64,000 nt of DNA from Choristoneura fumiferana (taxonomy: Eukaryota > Arthropoda > Insecta > Lepidoptera > Tortricidae): assembly GCF_025370935.1 (NCBI RefSeq), contig NC_133482.1:3526848-3590847 (forward strand), written 5' to 3'. A program made the position numbers and the translations under genes. Below are positions 34,266 to 46,415 of the stretch, piece by piece; position 1 is the stretch's first letter; each line of letters begins with the position of its first letter. The notes beneath the pieces were generated by a model. It was not told the origin of the DNA. It did not search any database and was given only the letters and a program-made list of their open reading frames with translations.

Positions 34266-34771
34266 GCTTCCACGGTGTCCCACTGCAGGGCCTCCCCCTT
34301 CTACTTCCACTCGTCTCTGGCTTCGGTAAAATGTCACCAGTCCAGCTGGAATCTCTCCAAGTCGTCCCGCCACCTATTAGGTCTACCAGGTGCAGGTGGT
34401 AGGACCTTGTGCAAGGTCCGCCCGGATTGCTACCAACATCTTGCTCGCTAATCCTGCCGTGAAGCAGCAGTGCTTGCACTGTTGTGTTTCGGCGTGGAGA
34501 GTAAGACAGCCGGTGAAATTACTGGCACTTGAGGTATCCCATCTTAGGCTTCTCAATACCCGTGGTGTTGCAGATGTTTATGGGTGGTGGTGATCTCTTA
34601 CCATCAGGAGACCCACTTGCTCGTTTGCCATCCAGTAGAATAAAACAAAAAAACCTCTACTCCGATACCCGTGCCGTCCCATGGCACCCAATCAGTGGTG
34701 ATTTTGGTCCAGCGATCCGGATGCATCTGGCAGACATGTCCTGCCCAGTCCCATTTGAATTTGGCGCTCTT
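34266..34771 (-). mobile_element. LINE ORF C-terminal remnant split by another LINE tail
   Basis: From high to low coordinates, the minus strand reads KFKWDWAGHVCQMHPDRWTK (34,771-34,653). After an interruption at 34,391-34,652 it continues RPNRWRDDLERFQLDW, a stop, HFTEARDEWK, a stop, then KGEALQWDTVEAF (34,390-34,266). This is the standard order AGHV...RW...GRPPxRWRDDL...RDEW...GEA of this LINE class. Stops show decay. Confidence 0.75.
34391..34652 (+). mobile_element. Jockey/CR1-like LINE 3' end, inserted in an opposite-strand LINE
   Basis: It matches 6,383-6,592 closely (GTGGTAGGACCTTGTGCAAG to CATCAGGAGACCCACTTGC and TCGTTTGCC) and ends in an A-rich run at 34,640-34,652, as expected for a retrotransposed 3' end. 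A clear target-site duplication was not found. Confidence 0.7.
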
Positions 34772-35045
34772 CGTCGTTTATTTTCAAACTTACTACTATG
34801 AGTAGGTATTTAAAATTTAGTCTAGTGGTTATAGAATCTGATTAAAATGTCAAAGGTCATGGGTTCGGTTAGCGTCAGGACAGATATTTACAGTATATTT
34901 ACAGTATCATTGGACAACGTGAGAATATCATGCGGGTTGTGGTACATTGATGATAATGTTTGATTACTTTTTAATCCATCTATGTGCGAGCCCGCAATGT
35001 AACAAAACTTGCACGATTTTTATGTACCTACTGTCTAAATAAATA

Positions 35046-35300
35046 AATAAATATCACGGGACAATTCACACCAATTGACCTAGTCCCAAAGTAAGCTTAG
35101 CAAAGCTTGTGCTATGGGTACTAAGCAACGGATAAATATAATTATATAGATAGATACATACTTAAATACATATTAAACACCCAAGACCCGAGAACAAACA
35201 TTCGTATTTTTCATACAAATATCTGCCCCGACACGGGAATCGAACCCGGGACCTCAAGCTTCGTAGTCAGGTTCTCTAACCACTAGGCCATCTGGTCGTC
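35046..35300 (-). mobile_element. tRNA-derived SINE
   Basis: The minus strand begins GACCAGATGGCCTAGTGGTT (box A) and has CCCGGGTTCGATTCCCGTG (box B). The GAAGCTTGAGGTC spacer links it to the copies at 15,925 and 44,904. The body runs into GATAGATAC-type sequence and TTGGGACTAGGTCAATTGG. Confidence 0.8.
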
Positions 35301-35686
35301 AAAATAAAATAATAAATGTACTTTAATTTGACATAAAATACGCATAGATTCACTTTAATCAAACACAGTAGGTACCCAAGAGGCACGTAATAAAACAGAC
35401 CATTGTCAAAACTCACAAACGCAGCAATTATCATTAGGAATAAAAGTCACTGTCATGAGTATAGAATCATTATGTCATTAGCGAAATCTTCACCAGATGT
35501 CGCCTCATTAGGGTATAGTCATAGGAAATGCCACAAGAGTTTCAACTCACTGAGAATACCGCAAAATTTTGTTGGGCTCTTCCAAGTTCTACCAGCCGAT
35601 GTAAAATTGCCGCGCCGATTAGGTAAATTAAACAGAGAAACAATATTTTTTTTACAAATGGGTTTGGGGTGACAAATTTTGCGTTT

Positions 35687-35915
35687 TTCCAGAAATTTCC
35701 TGCCTCGCACAGCAAAACTCTGGAATGAGCTATCGCCTGCGGTATTCCCGGACCGCTATGACCTTCAAGTTTTCAAGAAAAGAGCGTACTCCTACCTTAA
35801 AGGCCGGCAACGCACTTGTGACTCTTCTGCTGTTGCAGGTGTCCATGGGCGACGGTAATCACTTACCATCAGGCGATCCGCCTGCTCGTTTGCCCCCTAT
35901 ACCATAAAAAAAAAT
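35687..35915 (+). mobile_element. Jockey-like LINE, end of the reverse-transcriptase ORF and 3' UTR
   Basis: The plus strand encodes FLPRTAKLWNELSPAVFPDR then YDLQVFKKRAYSYLKGRQR and a stop after GVHGRR. This is the well-known C-terminus of a lepidopteran Jockey/CR1-type reverse transcriptase. The 3' end is CATCAGGCGATCCGCCTGC, TCGTTTGCCCCCTATACC and a poly-A tail. It gives the coding context for the short scraps at 8,961, 23,081 and 54,645. Confidence 0.85.
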
Positions 35916-37984
35916 TTTCAAGCATGACACATTTTCTCATCTTAAGACAAGTCTGAACTAGAAAAATAATTTGATACCACTTTTAAAAATATAACTGCAT
36001 CTAGACAACCTTACCGTTATTGGCCCAGCGTGCACCTTCCCCGACGCAACCATTTCCCCTCTAAAGACCCTTTGCAAAGCACACGAAGATGATCAGTATA
36101 ACAAAATTAAAAGCAAATTTCCAACAAAATAAATAATTTTACTAAATGTTCTCTCTGCTACAATACTTTCTGTTATTGGATAACTTACTCCTATATATCC
36201 TACCATTATAGATTGAGTTTAACTGAATGCGATAGTTTATTAAATAAATTAAATACTTGTTTAATTTGAATTTTGTTCTTGTTATCTTACGTGACAAATA
36301 TCTAAGATGCCGTCTCAGTTAACTAAAACAAAATAACCTGGGACGGTATCACAAAATATGTGTCACATAAAATAACTAGAATTAAAAAAAAACAGAGAGA
36401 GAACTTAAACAAGCCGTTAAGCTAGAATACGGAATAAACCATTTTTTACCGTTCCTGTCATTAAATTTAGTGAATAATGCTGACTCATGGAGTACAATTA
36501 CACCTAATGAATTGTCTAATTCCCGCACTGGACACTGACAGTATATTAATAGGCTCAGTTATGTTTGTACGGGCATTTCTTCATGATATGGTAGGGTTGG
36601 GATATCGATGATTTTCTGGTGAGAGAGCGGTTATCGATACACTACTAGTGTAACACTAATCGATTTAATGAGACATCAATACGTATAAGTAAAGTACCCA
36701 GTAAAAACGTTCGTGTAATTTCACTATCCTATATAACGGCATTAAAGACGTTATTTTGTTTTCCTACCTATTCATGTTTTCAATTAACACAAAAACTAGA
36801 CCGGTAAGTACTCAATAAATATTTCAATTTCATTTAGCATTGCTTATTGTTTACATAAAAAAATAATTTATAAACTCTCTTTACTAAGCTTTCGCTTTTA
36901 ATTCGCAATCCAAATAAAATATGAAATTAGCTTTTTGTCAAAAGTTTCATACAACGAACAGTAAATCCAATCATCGATACAATAACATACCGATAAAAGT
37001 TCAGCCCTATGACACACTTGTGTTAATATAAATATGAATGTACTATGAATATTGCTTTTGAATAAGGCTGCCATCTCAAAAATGTAAAATGAACACCACA
37101 ATGGCATTCTGTACATTTGAAGCTTTGTGTTGTAAATATTTTGTTAGAAAGAATAATGCATTTAGATTCATTATCTTATAGAACATTAACTCCAGCAGGA
37201 TGTTACAAAATGCTTAAATCCATATCTAGTTAGGCAACTGAATTGTTTGTCTTCACTTATTTAAAGTAAAAAAAAAAATGTTTTTTATTTTCATATTTAG
37301 ATAAGTTCTCTTAAACCTAAAGTTGTATTTGTTTTCTGTAACCCAAATCTATTAACATTTGCATTTAGATATGAAGTTTTATTTGAAATTGCACGTTCAA
37401 TATTTTTTGACACCATTATGATTTTTAAAATTTTGTGGGATTTTTAGTTTGGCATATATTTATTTGCTAATTTCCTTTTTGCAATTGATAATTGTAATTT
37501 TGTTAGTTAATTGATAATGAAATTATTCTTTATAAGTTTTTACAAAATCTTCATTATAATATACGCGTAGAAAACTTTTTGTAAAGCCTTAAAAGTGTAT
37601 AATGTTTTTCATTCTAGTTATTTGTAATCTTTCTACAACTGATTCCTATAATGAAACACCACTAGATCATACGAATTATGACCATCTCTCCTTCTCACAT
37701 AACGCTAGTTGAAAAGGGACAAGCGGTCCAGTCACGTACTGAACCACTGAGACTCGTAGCATCACGTCTCATCGAAATGAATCAATTGGTGGTTGTAATG
37801 AAGACATTACTGTCTGATTCCCTGTAGATATCTATCTCTGTAATCGATTGCATCACGATCGCATGTAGGGTCTGCGGAATCGTTTCTGTTGGTTATGTTG
37901 ATGATTTAGTTGAAATACCTCATTAATCTTATTAGTTTTATAGGCTTTTATATAACCTGAAACGTTCGTATATTTTTCGACCAC
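35916..37984. other. AT-rich spacer or intron, nothing recognised
   Basis: A possible scrap of the 19,057 MITE lies at 36,308-36,352 (GATGCCGTCTC ... GACGGTATCAC). The rest, including a very AT-rich part at 37,200-37,640, has no features. Confidence 0.35.
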
Positions 37985-38130
37985 CTCCTGGTATCTCGTT
38001 GAACTGAAATTTGGCATACAAACTCAATAATCTGGTTGAGAGATTCTGGTGAATCAGCCTGGGTCGTCTCTGCAGAACGGAACTTTTGAACGTAATTTGA
38101 ACAGTCAAAGAGCAAAAAAAAACTTATTTT
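37985..38130 (+). repeat. Dispersed repeat shared with 3,640-4,043
   Basis: TCGTCTCTGCAGAACGGAAC and 'aactgaaatttggcatacaa' match the copy at about 3,680-3,790. Confidence 0.5.
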
Positions 38131-39909
38131 AAAAATTCAATTTTTAACAAAAACTTATCGTATGTGTCATTATGAATCATACAATAATGTCAATTTGATT
38201 CTGATTTCAATGAAGCTGTTAAACTGACTTCTGCAGATTTAGACAATAACGTTAAAAAATAAACAATCATAATGATTGTTGTGAAACAATGATTGTTTAA
38301 GCTAAATAAAAAACATATAAAGATACGCAATGATAGATAGAACAATGTCCTTCAAAATAATGCTTATGGTTCAACTAAAGGAGTTAATTAACTTTCTTTG
38401 GTAAAAGATCTTAAGCAGTGTAGGTAAACTTTTAACAGATCCTTTAGTTTTCTGGTTCCAGTACCCTTTGAGGCAACATCTCCCTTTCAGTCGCTTTATT
38501 AGTATTCAGAACAAACTTTTGGGGTCTTTGATTTAGATCTGTATCGGTAATAATGTATAATGTACCTGGTACGTGCTTTGGAAACACATTTAATCTAGGT
38601 ATATTTTTAGATTATGTTGTACTCACATTTTTATCTGTCACCAGAGTTTAATAATCGCTGTACCAGAATGTGGCAAGAAAAGTTGCAACATGGCCACAAC
38701 CACTACAATATTTGAGTAAAAATAGTAATAATAAATCACTTTAGACAAGAAAAAACAGCTTTAGAGTTAATTCGGAAAAATGTGCTCCAAGAGGGTAAAA
38801 GAGTAATATGCATTTTTTATGCCCTAACAGGATATCCAAATCAGATTCTGCGGGCAAGTTGTCAAAGGTTATCATCATGCTATAGTCTTTTTTTATATTT
38901 TATACTGTGCAGTTTACATAAATAAATGATATATATGATAGTATGGTTTTGCTCGTTGCATTATTGTAAAATGTTAATTTGTTTTTCTATTTAGTAAATA
39001 AATGAAAAAAAATATATAAAGTATTTTTACAGCAAAGAAAATACAAACGCTTAGTTCGGTTCTTAAATCAACTCAATACTCGAAAAAATCATCAACTAAC
39101 TGCTAAACGACAAAAAATGAGAAACAACTTGTACCGTAATGAATGAGACAAAAGAGTAATCAATGCAATAAAAGGAAGACTGACAAACTTTTTATGTTTC
39201 AACACTCGAAACCTTTTTCTGCGTATCGAAAAGAACCCACGTACAACAGGCCAAATTAACAGACAACTATGACAAGTTACAAGTGTTTAAGACAAAGCAA
39301 ATCTGCAAATCAGATATCTTAGTCAATGCTGTATTGTAAAGAGATAAAGATGAGAATGCGACGACACTTGACTACGACGCTGGTGGTGTTATATTGGTTA
39401 TTTTGTAGCACCATTCAGACTTTTGTGTCCGCTTTTATAAAGACAATGAGCAAGACAAAGAGGTCTCAGCGAGTGGTCAACATTCTACTCGTCATAGCGT
39501 ACAGACGGGCTTACTTTTTGAGTACGTGACTAATATTTACTGCTCGTGACACCACAGCGTAACATGTTAATAATGATGGAGAAAAATGTTAGAATTGTCA
39601 TGCCATTAATGTAATTTGACCGATCACGATTTAAATGTTGTCGATTTGATAATCGTGATTGCGTTTTAGAAATAATGTTAGAACGCGCCTTAGTTAATAC
39701 ACTTGGCAGTTTACACGTATGCTTACACATTTTCGTGTACTCGTAAGTTCTTTGGTAATCGAAAATTAAGCAACTGGTTATCAACAGAAGCTTGCAGAGG
39801 CGTTTGAAACCTAGAAGGCTAAAATAAAATATATCCGCATGTGTTACGCTCCGAAGTACAACAACAATTAGCACGCGGAAATATGAACGAGTAAGATTCG
39901 TTGATTCGA
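38131..39909. other. AT-rich spacer or intron; 114-codon minus-strand frame at 39,530-39,874
   Basis: The minus-strand frame is open for about 134 codons in total but lacks an ATG near its 5' end and has no recognised domain. By my estimate, frames of this length are borderline by chance in a window of this composition. Nothing else was supported. Confidence 0.2.
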
Positions 39910-40143
39910 ATGTACGTACATACCTTGTACAAGACTATACCAGTTATATTTGCAAAAAGCGTTAAGAAATATTCCGAAGGGAAGCTGCGACGTAAAAAAC
40001 AGTTGAAAGCCGATTACGAATACAAAATACGAGTACATGTCGAAAAAGCGTCTCTATTATTCCTCTTTGACATAAAAACGATATTTGATACAGAAGAATC
40101 AAGTGACTGTAATAAACACGGCAAAATATTTCTCACTTTGTAA
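39910..40143 (+). CDS. Unrecognised small ORF, 77 codons
   Basis: An ATG frame starting MYVHTLYKTIPVIFAKS has a lysine/arginine-rich middle (KLRRKKQLKADYEYKIRVH) and an acidic tail (FDTEESSDCNKHGK). The composition is more protein-like than the surrounding AT-driven frames. There is no promoter, splice or homology evidence. Confidence 0.2.
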   Translation: MYVHTLYKTIPVIFAKSVKKYSEGKLRRKKQLKADYEYKIRVHVEKASLLFLFDIKTIFDTEESSDCNKHGKIFLTL

Positions 40144-43100
40144 AAACGTGAAATTTATGCCTACGGTGCCTGTAAGATGTTAATCGACGCTACGATAGGG
40201 GCGTGCAGGTAACCGAATAGAGGTACCCCGAATAGTTTTTACGCGGCAAAGCCTTTGAAAACGTTTGAGGGTTAAATTCGCTTTCACGGCAAATCAGTTT
40301 GCGAAACCCCTTTGATTTAGAAAAAGAGAAGTTTAAAAAGGCCCGGTTTAAAAGCTAAGCGCTCGTAAAAAACAAGTAATAGTATTAATTTGTATTTAAG
40401 GGGATTCTTTTGCGATTGAGTTGTCAAGTGAAAAGGGATAAAGGTTTTGCGGTGTTTAAGAGTTTAAGATAAAATCGATTGACAGCTGTTTTTTGTTCAG
40501 TTAAGTGAGAAAGTAATTGGGCAGTTGTTAATTTCAAATCAACGGACAAAAAACATGTCAAGAGATTATGATTAAACAAAACGTGATCAATTTTGATGTT
40601 TCTTACAGTTACTTGAGCTCTTGTATGGGTAATGAAGCAAAATGAGGTCTTGAAATACCTAGCGAGGTACTTTTTAGAACACTAACAAAATATGTGATGT
40701 ACTCTTAGTAATTTATACACTTGTTTTAATTGAGTTCAAATATAATCAGTTTTTCGGATGATAATGGTAGGTATAAGAGAAATAATAGTTATTTATGCAA
40801 CAAGAGAGCAAAGTTGTTTTTTGTTGCGAGTGTTGATTTTGAATCCCGAGTAAGCGAAGGATTCTATAATTGAATCACGAGCGTCAGCGAGTGGTTCTAG
40901 GTTAGAATCCTAAGAGCAGCAAGGGATTCAAATACACGACATGCAAAAAAACTTTGGTCTCGTGTGACACATACAATTTTTCAGCTCAGCAGCGAGAACA
41001 TCATTTAAATGTAACTTAATAATAAAACCACATATACCTACCTGTTTACAAAACAAACACATTTTTTTTAAATATAATCCGATTATTAAGAAACAAATAT
41101 AATAATCACATTTAACACCATAAAAAAGTGTCCAGTAGATACAATACAAATCTCATACTTCTTGTGCTAGGTATGTCACACTTATTTTTTTAAACTGCAA
41201 ACAGCCTCATCTTGGGGTCATTAAAAAGGTTGAACAATAAACGTATAATTTATTATAAATGTTATTAAACCTTTAAATATGAATTTTATTAAGATTTCTA
41301 TTACATAAACATAAATAGACTTGTTAAAAATTCATTCAATTTAACAAATATTTATTCCAACTGTAGAGTATACGGAATTATTTTATAAAAAAAAACAAGA
41401 CAAGCGGCTTTCGTGCAACGAGGTTGCATACTTTATTAAAAGATTTACATTTACGGGAAAATTTACATTTTGGAAATATTTCGTTGTCATGTAATTTATT
41501 AGGTATCTATCGATATATTTTTAATATCAAAATTTTTATTTAAGATTGTAATCAACACATTTGATCCTATCTCTCGCTTTTTTCGTGTTGAAGGTAAAAC
41601 GTTTCGTAAAAAAGTTTTCGTGTCGTGGTCAAAGTAAAGTTCAAATATTTGGAATTCAGTAAGTAGACCCAACACTGTTACTCAGCATTTAAAAAATAAT
41701 AATTAAAAAGTTACTTTGTCTCACGGCGTGAGCAAAATGCGATTTTGCTCAATGATTTCTCATAGCAAAACCTGCGTGTTTGAGGTGCTGAGGTGAAAAA
41801 ATATTTTCCAATGTTATTATACATTAGTCCTATATGGAAATGGAAAGAGTAAAAACTGCAACAAAAAGACAGTAAAAATGATAAAAGGCTATAAAATGGT
41901 TGTCTGTCACCAACTAGCAAAAGGTAATACCAATTTTGTTACACCATTACTTAATACGTTTTACTTGTAAACTCGTGCCTCCTTAAAAGCATTTCAATCC
42001 ACACACAGCCGGCTCAAAGTTAATAAATTCATTACTCAAATAGAGTGAGCCATTAGAATAAATCAAAAGCGGATGAGACAAAACACGGTAACAAAGGGTA
42101 ACACGATGGGAGAAATCACGATCCAGAGAACCCCGGGTTCGTGATAAAGTAACTGTAGAATGGTCACGAGGCAGATTTATTTGCTAACCCGTTTATAAAT
42201 CAACAGTTAATGCTGTATTAATATTTATTGGCGATACAATTACTGTTATATCTTTATCGATTGTTTTGCGGCAGCGTTTAAAATTATCATGTTGTAGGTA
42301 AGTTGACGATATGATCATTTGCAACGCGATTATCTTGTACGTTTACAAATGGTTTTTCCACCTTGAATCTTTTTGGGAGCAGCTCATCAGATCAGATCAG
42401 CTCATAGTCATTAGTGTATTTTCATATTTTGAAAGGTTATACATAATTATTAATTTGTTCGCTTTTATCACTTTTATGCTCATAGGTAGTAAACTAATTT
42501 CTTTTTCGCAAAAATATTTCACTAGTTTGTCGAAGTAACTTTACAGACTAAATTTACGAAGAATACCAGTGGTATGTTTATGTGTGTATGCGTGGCCAAA
42601 GATATCTATACATTTAGTACCTTGCCATTGTATACCTTGTGGCATGCCTTCTGATAATTTTACACCAATTTAAAATACGAAAAGATATCGACAAGGTGGA
42701 GTCATTCACGATGACGCGTGCCGTGATTCTTATTACAATGTCATTAATCTCTAATTATGACAAAATCACGCGTTTTCGTGGATGGCACTAGGTATTGTAA
42801 AGTGTCAAAATATCTTTGACCTCACCTGCATACTGTTACAATGCAGCAGATTTAGAACTAAGACACGCAAAATTGACGGTTACTTTTTAAGCTAAATATA
42901 AAACAAAGACAAAGTCCCTTGCAACCGGTCGCAGAAGCTTTCTTTCAACCAGTTTTTTACAACTACCCCATAGCTATGATCTGTGAGTGATGGCCCACCG
43001 TTGCTTATAGTGGTACACAAAGAGGAAAGAAAAAAAGAAGCGTCAAACTGACGGCGCAAAATAGAGAACCGAATACCTTGTAACCCGACGCTACGGAATC

Positions 43101-43324
43101 ATGACGTTTGTTTACGGCCTCCGATAGCCTTTTGTCACTCGTATCAGCGCTTTGCCGTACAATGTGCAGAGACAAAATTCAGAAGCACGAGTTGAACATA
43201 ACAAAATATCTCTGACAGTCCAACGTACATTAATTTCACATTCTAATAATGAGAATTTCAATTTATCAAACGTGGATTGAAACTAGAAACCATTATAATT
43301 TAAATAGATGTAAGTATTCAAATT
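40144..43324. other. Spacer or intron; CGAGCG-type repeat at 40,838-41,000
   Basis: The repeat reads GAGTAAGCGAAGGATTCTAT and CACGAGCGTCAGCGAGTGG. Otherwise AT-rich, with short unrecognised frames only. Confidence 0.35.
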
Positions 43325-43381
43325 TACCGGGAAGGGCCTGTAACAGGAGCAAATAATTAAAACATAGATCTCACTCGTCAG
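43325..43381 (+). repeat. Single end of the CCGGGTGTGG MITE family
   Basis: ACCGGGAAGGGCCTGTAACA followed by GGAGCAAATAATTAAAACA matches the left end of the MITE at 52,987. No matching right end was found nearby. Confidence 0.6.
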
Positions 43382-43511
43382 ACTGGACGATATTAATGTA
43401 GCCACCATAACATAATCGACAGAAATATTTCAAGTTCAAAAACATTTCAAAATTCTAAACACTTAACCCTACACGTTTATTTATGACACATTTTGCATGA
43501 CGGATTATCCA

Positions 43512-43760
43512 TCAAACCATCTGCTTTTGACTATAATGCACTACCAAATAATAAGGCGTGTTTATAAAACTCTTTTCATTCAGCAAAGGGGTTCCATAGT
43601 AAAGTATAATAAAAGAACGTGCAGTCGACACATGTAACTTGATTCCGCAGCATGAAGCGTTATATACCATTGGGGATATTACACTATCTCTGTCCTTGAT
43701 TTTGCAAAATATTTTCGTACAGTCAGAAGGTTTCTTTGCTGAATTGAATTTAGCTTTCAA
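43512..43760 (-). CDS. Unrecognised coding-like frame
   Basis: The open frame contains KKPSDCTKIFCKIKDRDSV and YYGTPLLNEKSFINTP. No ATG start lies upstream of these, and no domain was recognised. It may be a gene relic or chance. Confidence 0.15.
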   Translation of the reverse strand: MKAKFNSAKKPSDCTKIFCKIKDRDSVISPMVYNASCCGIKLHVSTARSFIILYYGTPLLNEKSFINTPYYLVVHYSQKQMV

Positions 43761-44903
43761 ATATTAATAAACTGAATATTTATAATGAATACGATTGTTT
43801 TTTAGACAACTATACAGGAGTTATAATTTTGCATTTTGATATTAGAAAGCATTTCATAGACTGCAATAATTTCTGTCATATTATATTAGGTATCATTACT
43901 TTACTGGCAATTATGTTAAAATATATTTGTCAACATTTTTAATGCTCATCAAGTTTATGGCCTTAATTATATTCATAAAAATGAACTCCTTTAAAAAATA
44001 TCTTACCTTTTATTGCATGAATACTTCTGTATCAGGAAAATCTAATTTATTATTTTTCATTGGTCACTCTCGTAAATTTCGTATTTATGCTGGAATCGAG
44101 CAGACTTTTTATATTTACTCTAGTGCATAAAGTAAATTCTTCGTCTAAGACCAAGACAAGAATCAGGCGGCAACAGTCACAAACAAAAAAAAATGTTTTT
44201 GATTATTCATGTTGTAAATTAATAAATTAACAAAACTAGATAATACTGATAGTGATAATTTCATATGTACATAGAACATTTTGTTGCTGTTTAATTTCCT
44301 CGCAATTAAAGTGAGAAGTAGAGTGTATAAATTGTTCATAAAACTCATTTTACCCTCGACTTTACTATTAAACCTCGCCTACCGCTCGAGTGGATACATT
44401 TCTCGGTTAAAATGATGCATTTTGTGCACTTGTTGTACAATGTACCATTTATTAAATGCCTTTAAATAAGAAGCAGCCATTTTTTTGCATTCAGTACTTC
44501 ATTTATCCCTCCTAAATATGATACCCACAGGAGTGGATTGCCAACAAAAGGCCATCCTGATTTTGTTTTGACTAAAATCGAAAAGGGAGAAGATCCTATT
44601 TCAGCGAACTTGTTTGCTATGATAAACATTTCTTTATAAATCATAAAACCGTTCATACTGCAGAAAAACCTGTATCTGTTTATTTATTATTTGTATTCAC
44701 AAAAGTAGCTTATATATTTGCTTGTGAAATAACGTTTTTATTAGCTGGTAAAACTGTTTTAATTTATTTTTAGAAATATGTATTTCAAAGGGAATCTAAG
44801 CTTTCAGAGCTCCATTAGCATCTTCTTGTAAATATAAAATATAATATTTAACAGATGCCTACTTTTCAAAACGAGATAAACCATTTTTTGCGAACTATTT
44901 AGC
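43761..44903. other. AT-rich spacer, nothing recognised
   Basis: Several short frames of AT-driven composition occur. No repeat was named. Confidence 0.3.
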
Positions 44904-44984
44904 TATCTGCCCCGGCCGGGATTCGAAACCGGGACCTTAAGCTTCGTAGTCAGATTCTCGAACCACTTGGCCATCCGGTCATCG
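44904..44984 (-). mobile_element. tRNA-derived SINE head
   Basis: The minus strand reads GATGACCGGATGGCCAAGTG, GTTCGAGAATCTGACTACG, AAGCTTAAGGTCCCGG, then TTTCGAATCCCGG (box B). It is the same family as 35,046-35,300, truncated after the head. Confidence 0.75.
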
Positions 44985-45091
44985 ACTATGTATTTGTAAC
45001 AATATTTGTGTTTGTGTAGTTGTGAAAAAATGTATGTATGTATTTATACAAAAGAAAAAAACAAAAGACAATTGACAAACTTTGAGATACT

Positions 45092-45260
45092 TGTACAAAG
45101 GCGAACTTATCCCTTTAAGGGATCTCTACCGTCAACCTTTGAGTACATGAGAGGAGTAACCAGTTAAGGTCCGACAGAGAGTGAGTTTAAGAGTCAAAAA
45201 TAGTGGAAGCTACTGTACAGTCTCTTAAACAATATAATACATAAACCGTATGTTTTTTCT
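45092..45260. mobile_element. Probable LINE 3' UTR remnant
   Basis: AAGGCGAACTTATCCCTTTA, AGGGATCTCTACCGTCAACC and TTTGAG form a phrase common in lepidopteran non-LTR 3' regions. Boundaries are uncertain. Confidence 0.35.
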
Positions 45261-45301
45261 TTCTTTATTTCTTTAAATTCTGTTTTAATGGGGCCGCTAG
45301 G

Positions 45302-45595
45302 TTATAATGGATTAACATCAAATCTTATGACATCTAAGATAAAAATGGTGTACCTAAATAATAGTAGAAATAGAAAAAAAAACATCGTTCCGGTGTCCAA
45401 ATCGACCGTTTGCGGTTGGTTACCTTTACGCAACAAATCTGCTATTGTATCCTCACAATACTCCGGAAGTATATCAAAGGTTGGATTTAGAAAAATTCGC
45501 ACACAAATGACAACAAATAGATACTGTCTGTCTTTGCATTGATGCTTCGGGTCGTAAATGGGCCGCAACACGGTATTTTTTGCGTTTCCTTGCAT
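45302..45595 (-). CDS. Unrecognised coding-like frame
   Basis: From an ATG at 45,593-45,595 the frame runs MQGNAKNTVLRPIYDPKHQ, then IFLNPTFDILPEYCEDTIAD and LLRKGNQPQTVDLDTGT. A hydrophobic, T-run-driven tail follows. A potential donor, AAAGGTAACC, follows LLRK, so the real exon may end there. No family was recognised. Confidence 0.2.
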   Translation of the reverse strand: MQGNAKNTVLRPIYDPKHQCKDRQYLFVVICVRIFLNPTFDILPEYCEDTIADLLRKGNQPQTVDLDTGTMFFFLFLLLFRYTIFILDVIRFDVNPL

Positions 45596-45610
45596 TGAAT
45601 GATCCGTCAA

Positions 45611-46308
45611 ATTTTTTTTCAGTATAAAAATGTTTCTTGGGAGAATTAAGAGTCTTAATACGATTTTTTAGTAACTGCTTAAGATCTTTAGTATTTTATT
45701 TAATACTGTTTTCATACACAATGGCAATTGCTGAAGTTTATATTTCATCTCTTAATTTTTTGCAGATCACCAGTTAAAATTATGTATTTTCATTTTATTA
45801 TCATTTTACACGATAAAAGTGATCTTTTGGATATTTATATTCTAAATGATAATTATTGCATAGACTTGACCCATAATTTTCAATTTACTCAGAACCATTG
45901 CAATACGAGAACCACCTGCTCAAGTACATACTTAAAATAACTAGTATCTATTTAAGTATAATTTATGATCTGCGGTACCTTTTTGGGCTCAAGTGGCTTA
46001 ACATACGGTTTAATGCTCCCCGTCTTGTTAGTGAAGATATGAGTGGACTTATGGTTATTTTACTTCTCCCTTTAATCAGCTTTTCATCTTTTAGAAATTA
46101 TAAATATGTGAGTTATTGGTGAAATATGGTAGAAATTGAATAAGAATTAATTGTCTTTCATTCCAATACCTAAGACATTATTATTATGAAAATTAAAAAA
46201 ATACGTACTTTGTGCTCTGAACATAAAGACTATTACGTACTTCAAAGAGATTGCGGTAGTGTAATTGGTCACTATTACTGTCAATTTGGGGTCCGGAAAA
46301 TAAGGTAC
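45611..46308. other. AT-rich spacer, nothing recognised
   Basis: Only short AT-driven frames are present (45,728-45,940 and 45,898-46,122). Confidence 0.3.
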
Positions 46309-46415
46309 GACGAGCGAAGCGAGGAGGAGTAACGTGTTAGTTACAATTGCGAAGAAAACGCGCGAGCCGAGCGAGTGGAGCGAGCTCGCGGTGACAGCGG
46401 CTGGTGAAGCGCCAG
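46309..46415. repeat. CGAGCGAAGCGAGG-type interspersed repeat
   Basis: It reads CGACGAGCGAAGCGAGGAGG, then GCGCGAGCCGAGCGAGTGGA and GCGAGCTCGCG. It is GC-rich and internally palindromic, and is the strongest of the related stretches at 10,083, 21,842 and 40,838. Confidence 0.45.

Noticed and set aside
34153..34479. 108-codon minus-strand frame (MQALLLHGRISEQDVGSNPG) as a gene.
   Set aside because: It crosses two different retrotransposon fragments in the wrong frame for both.
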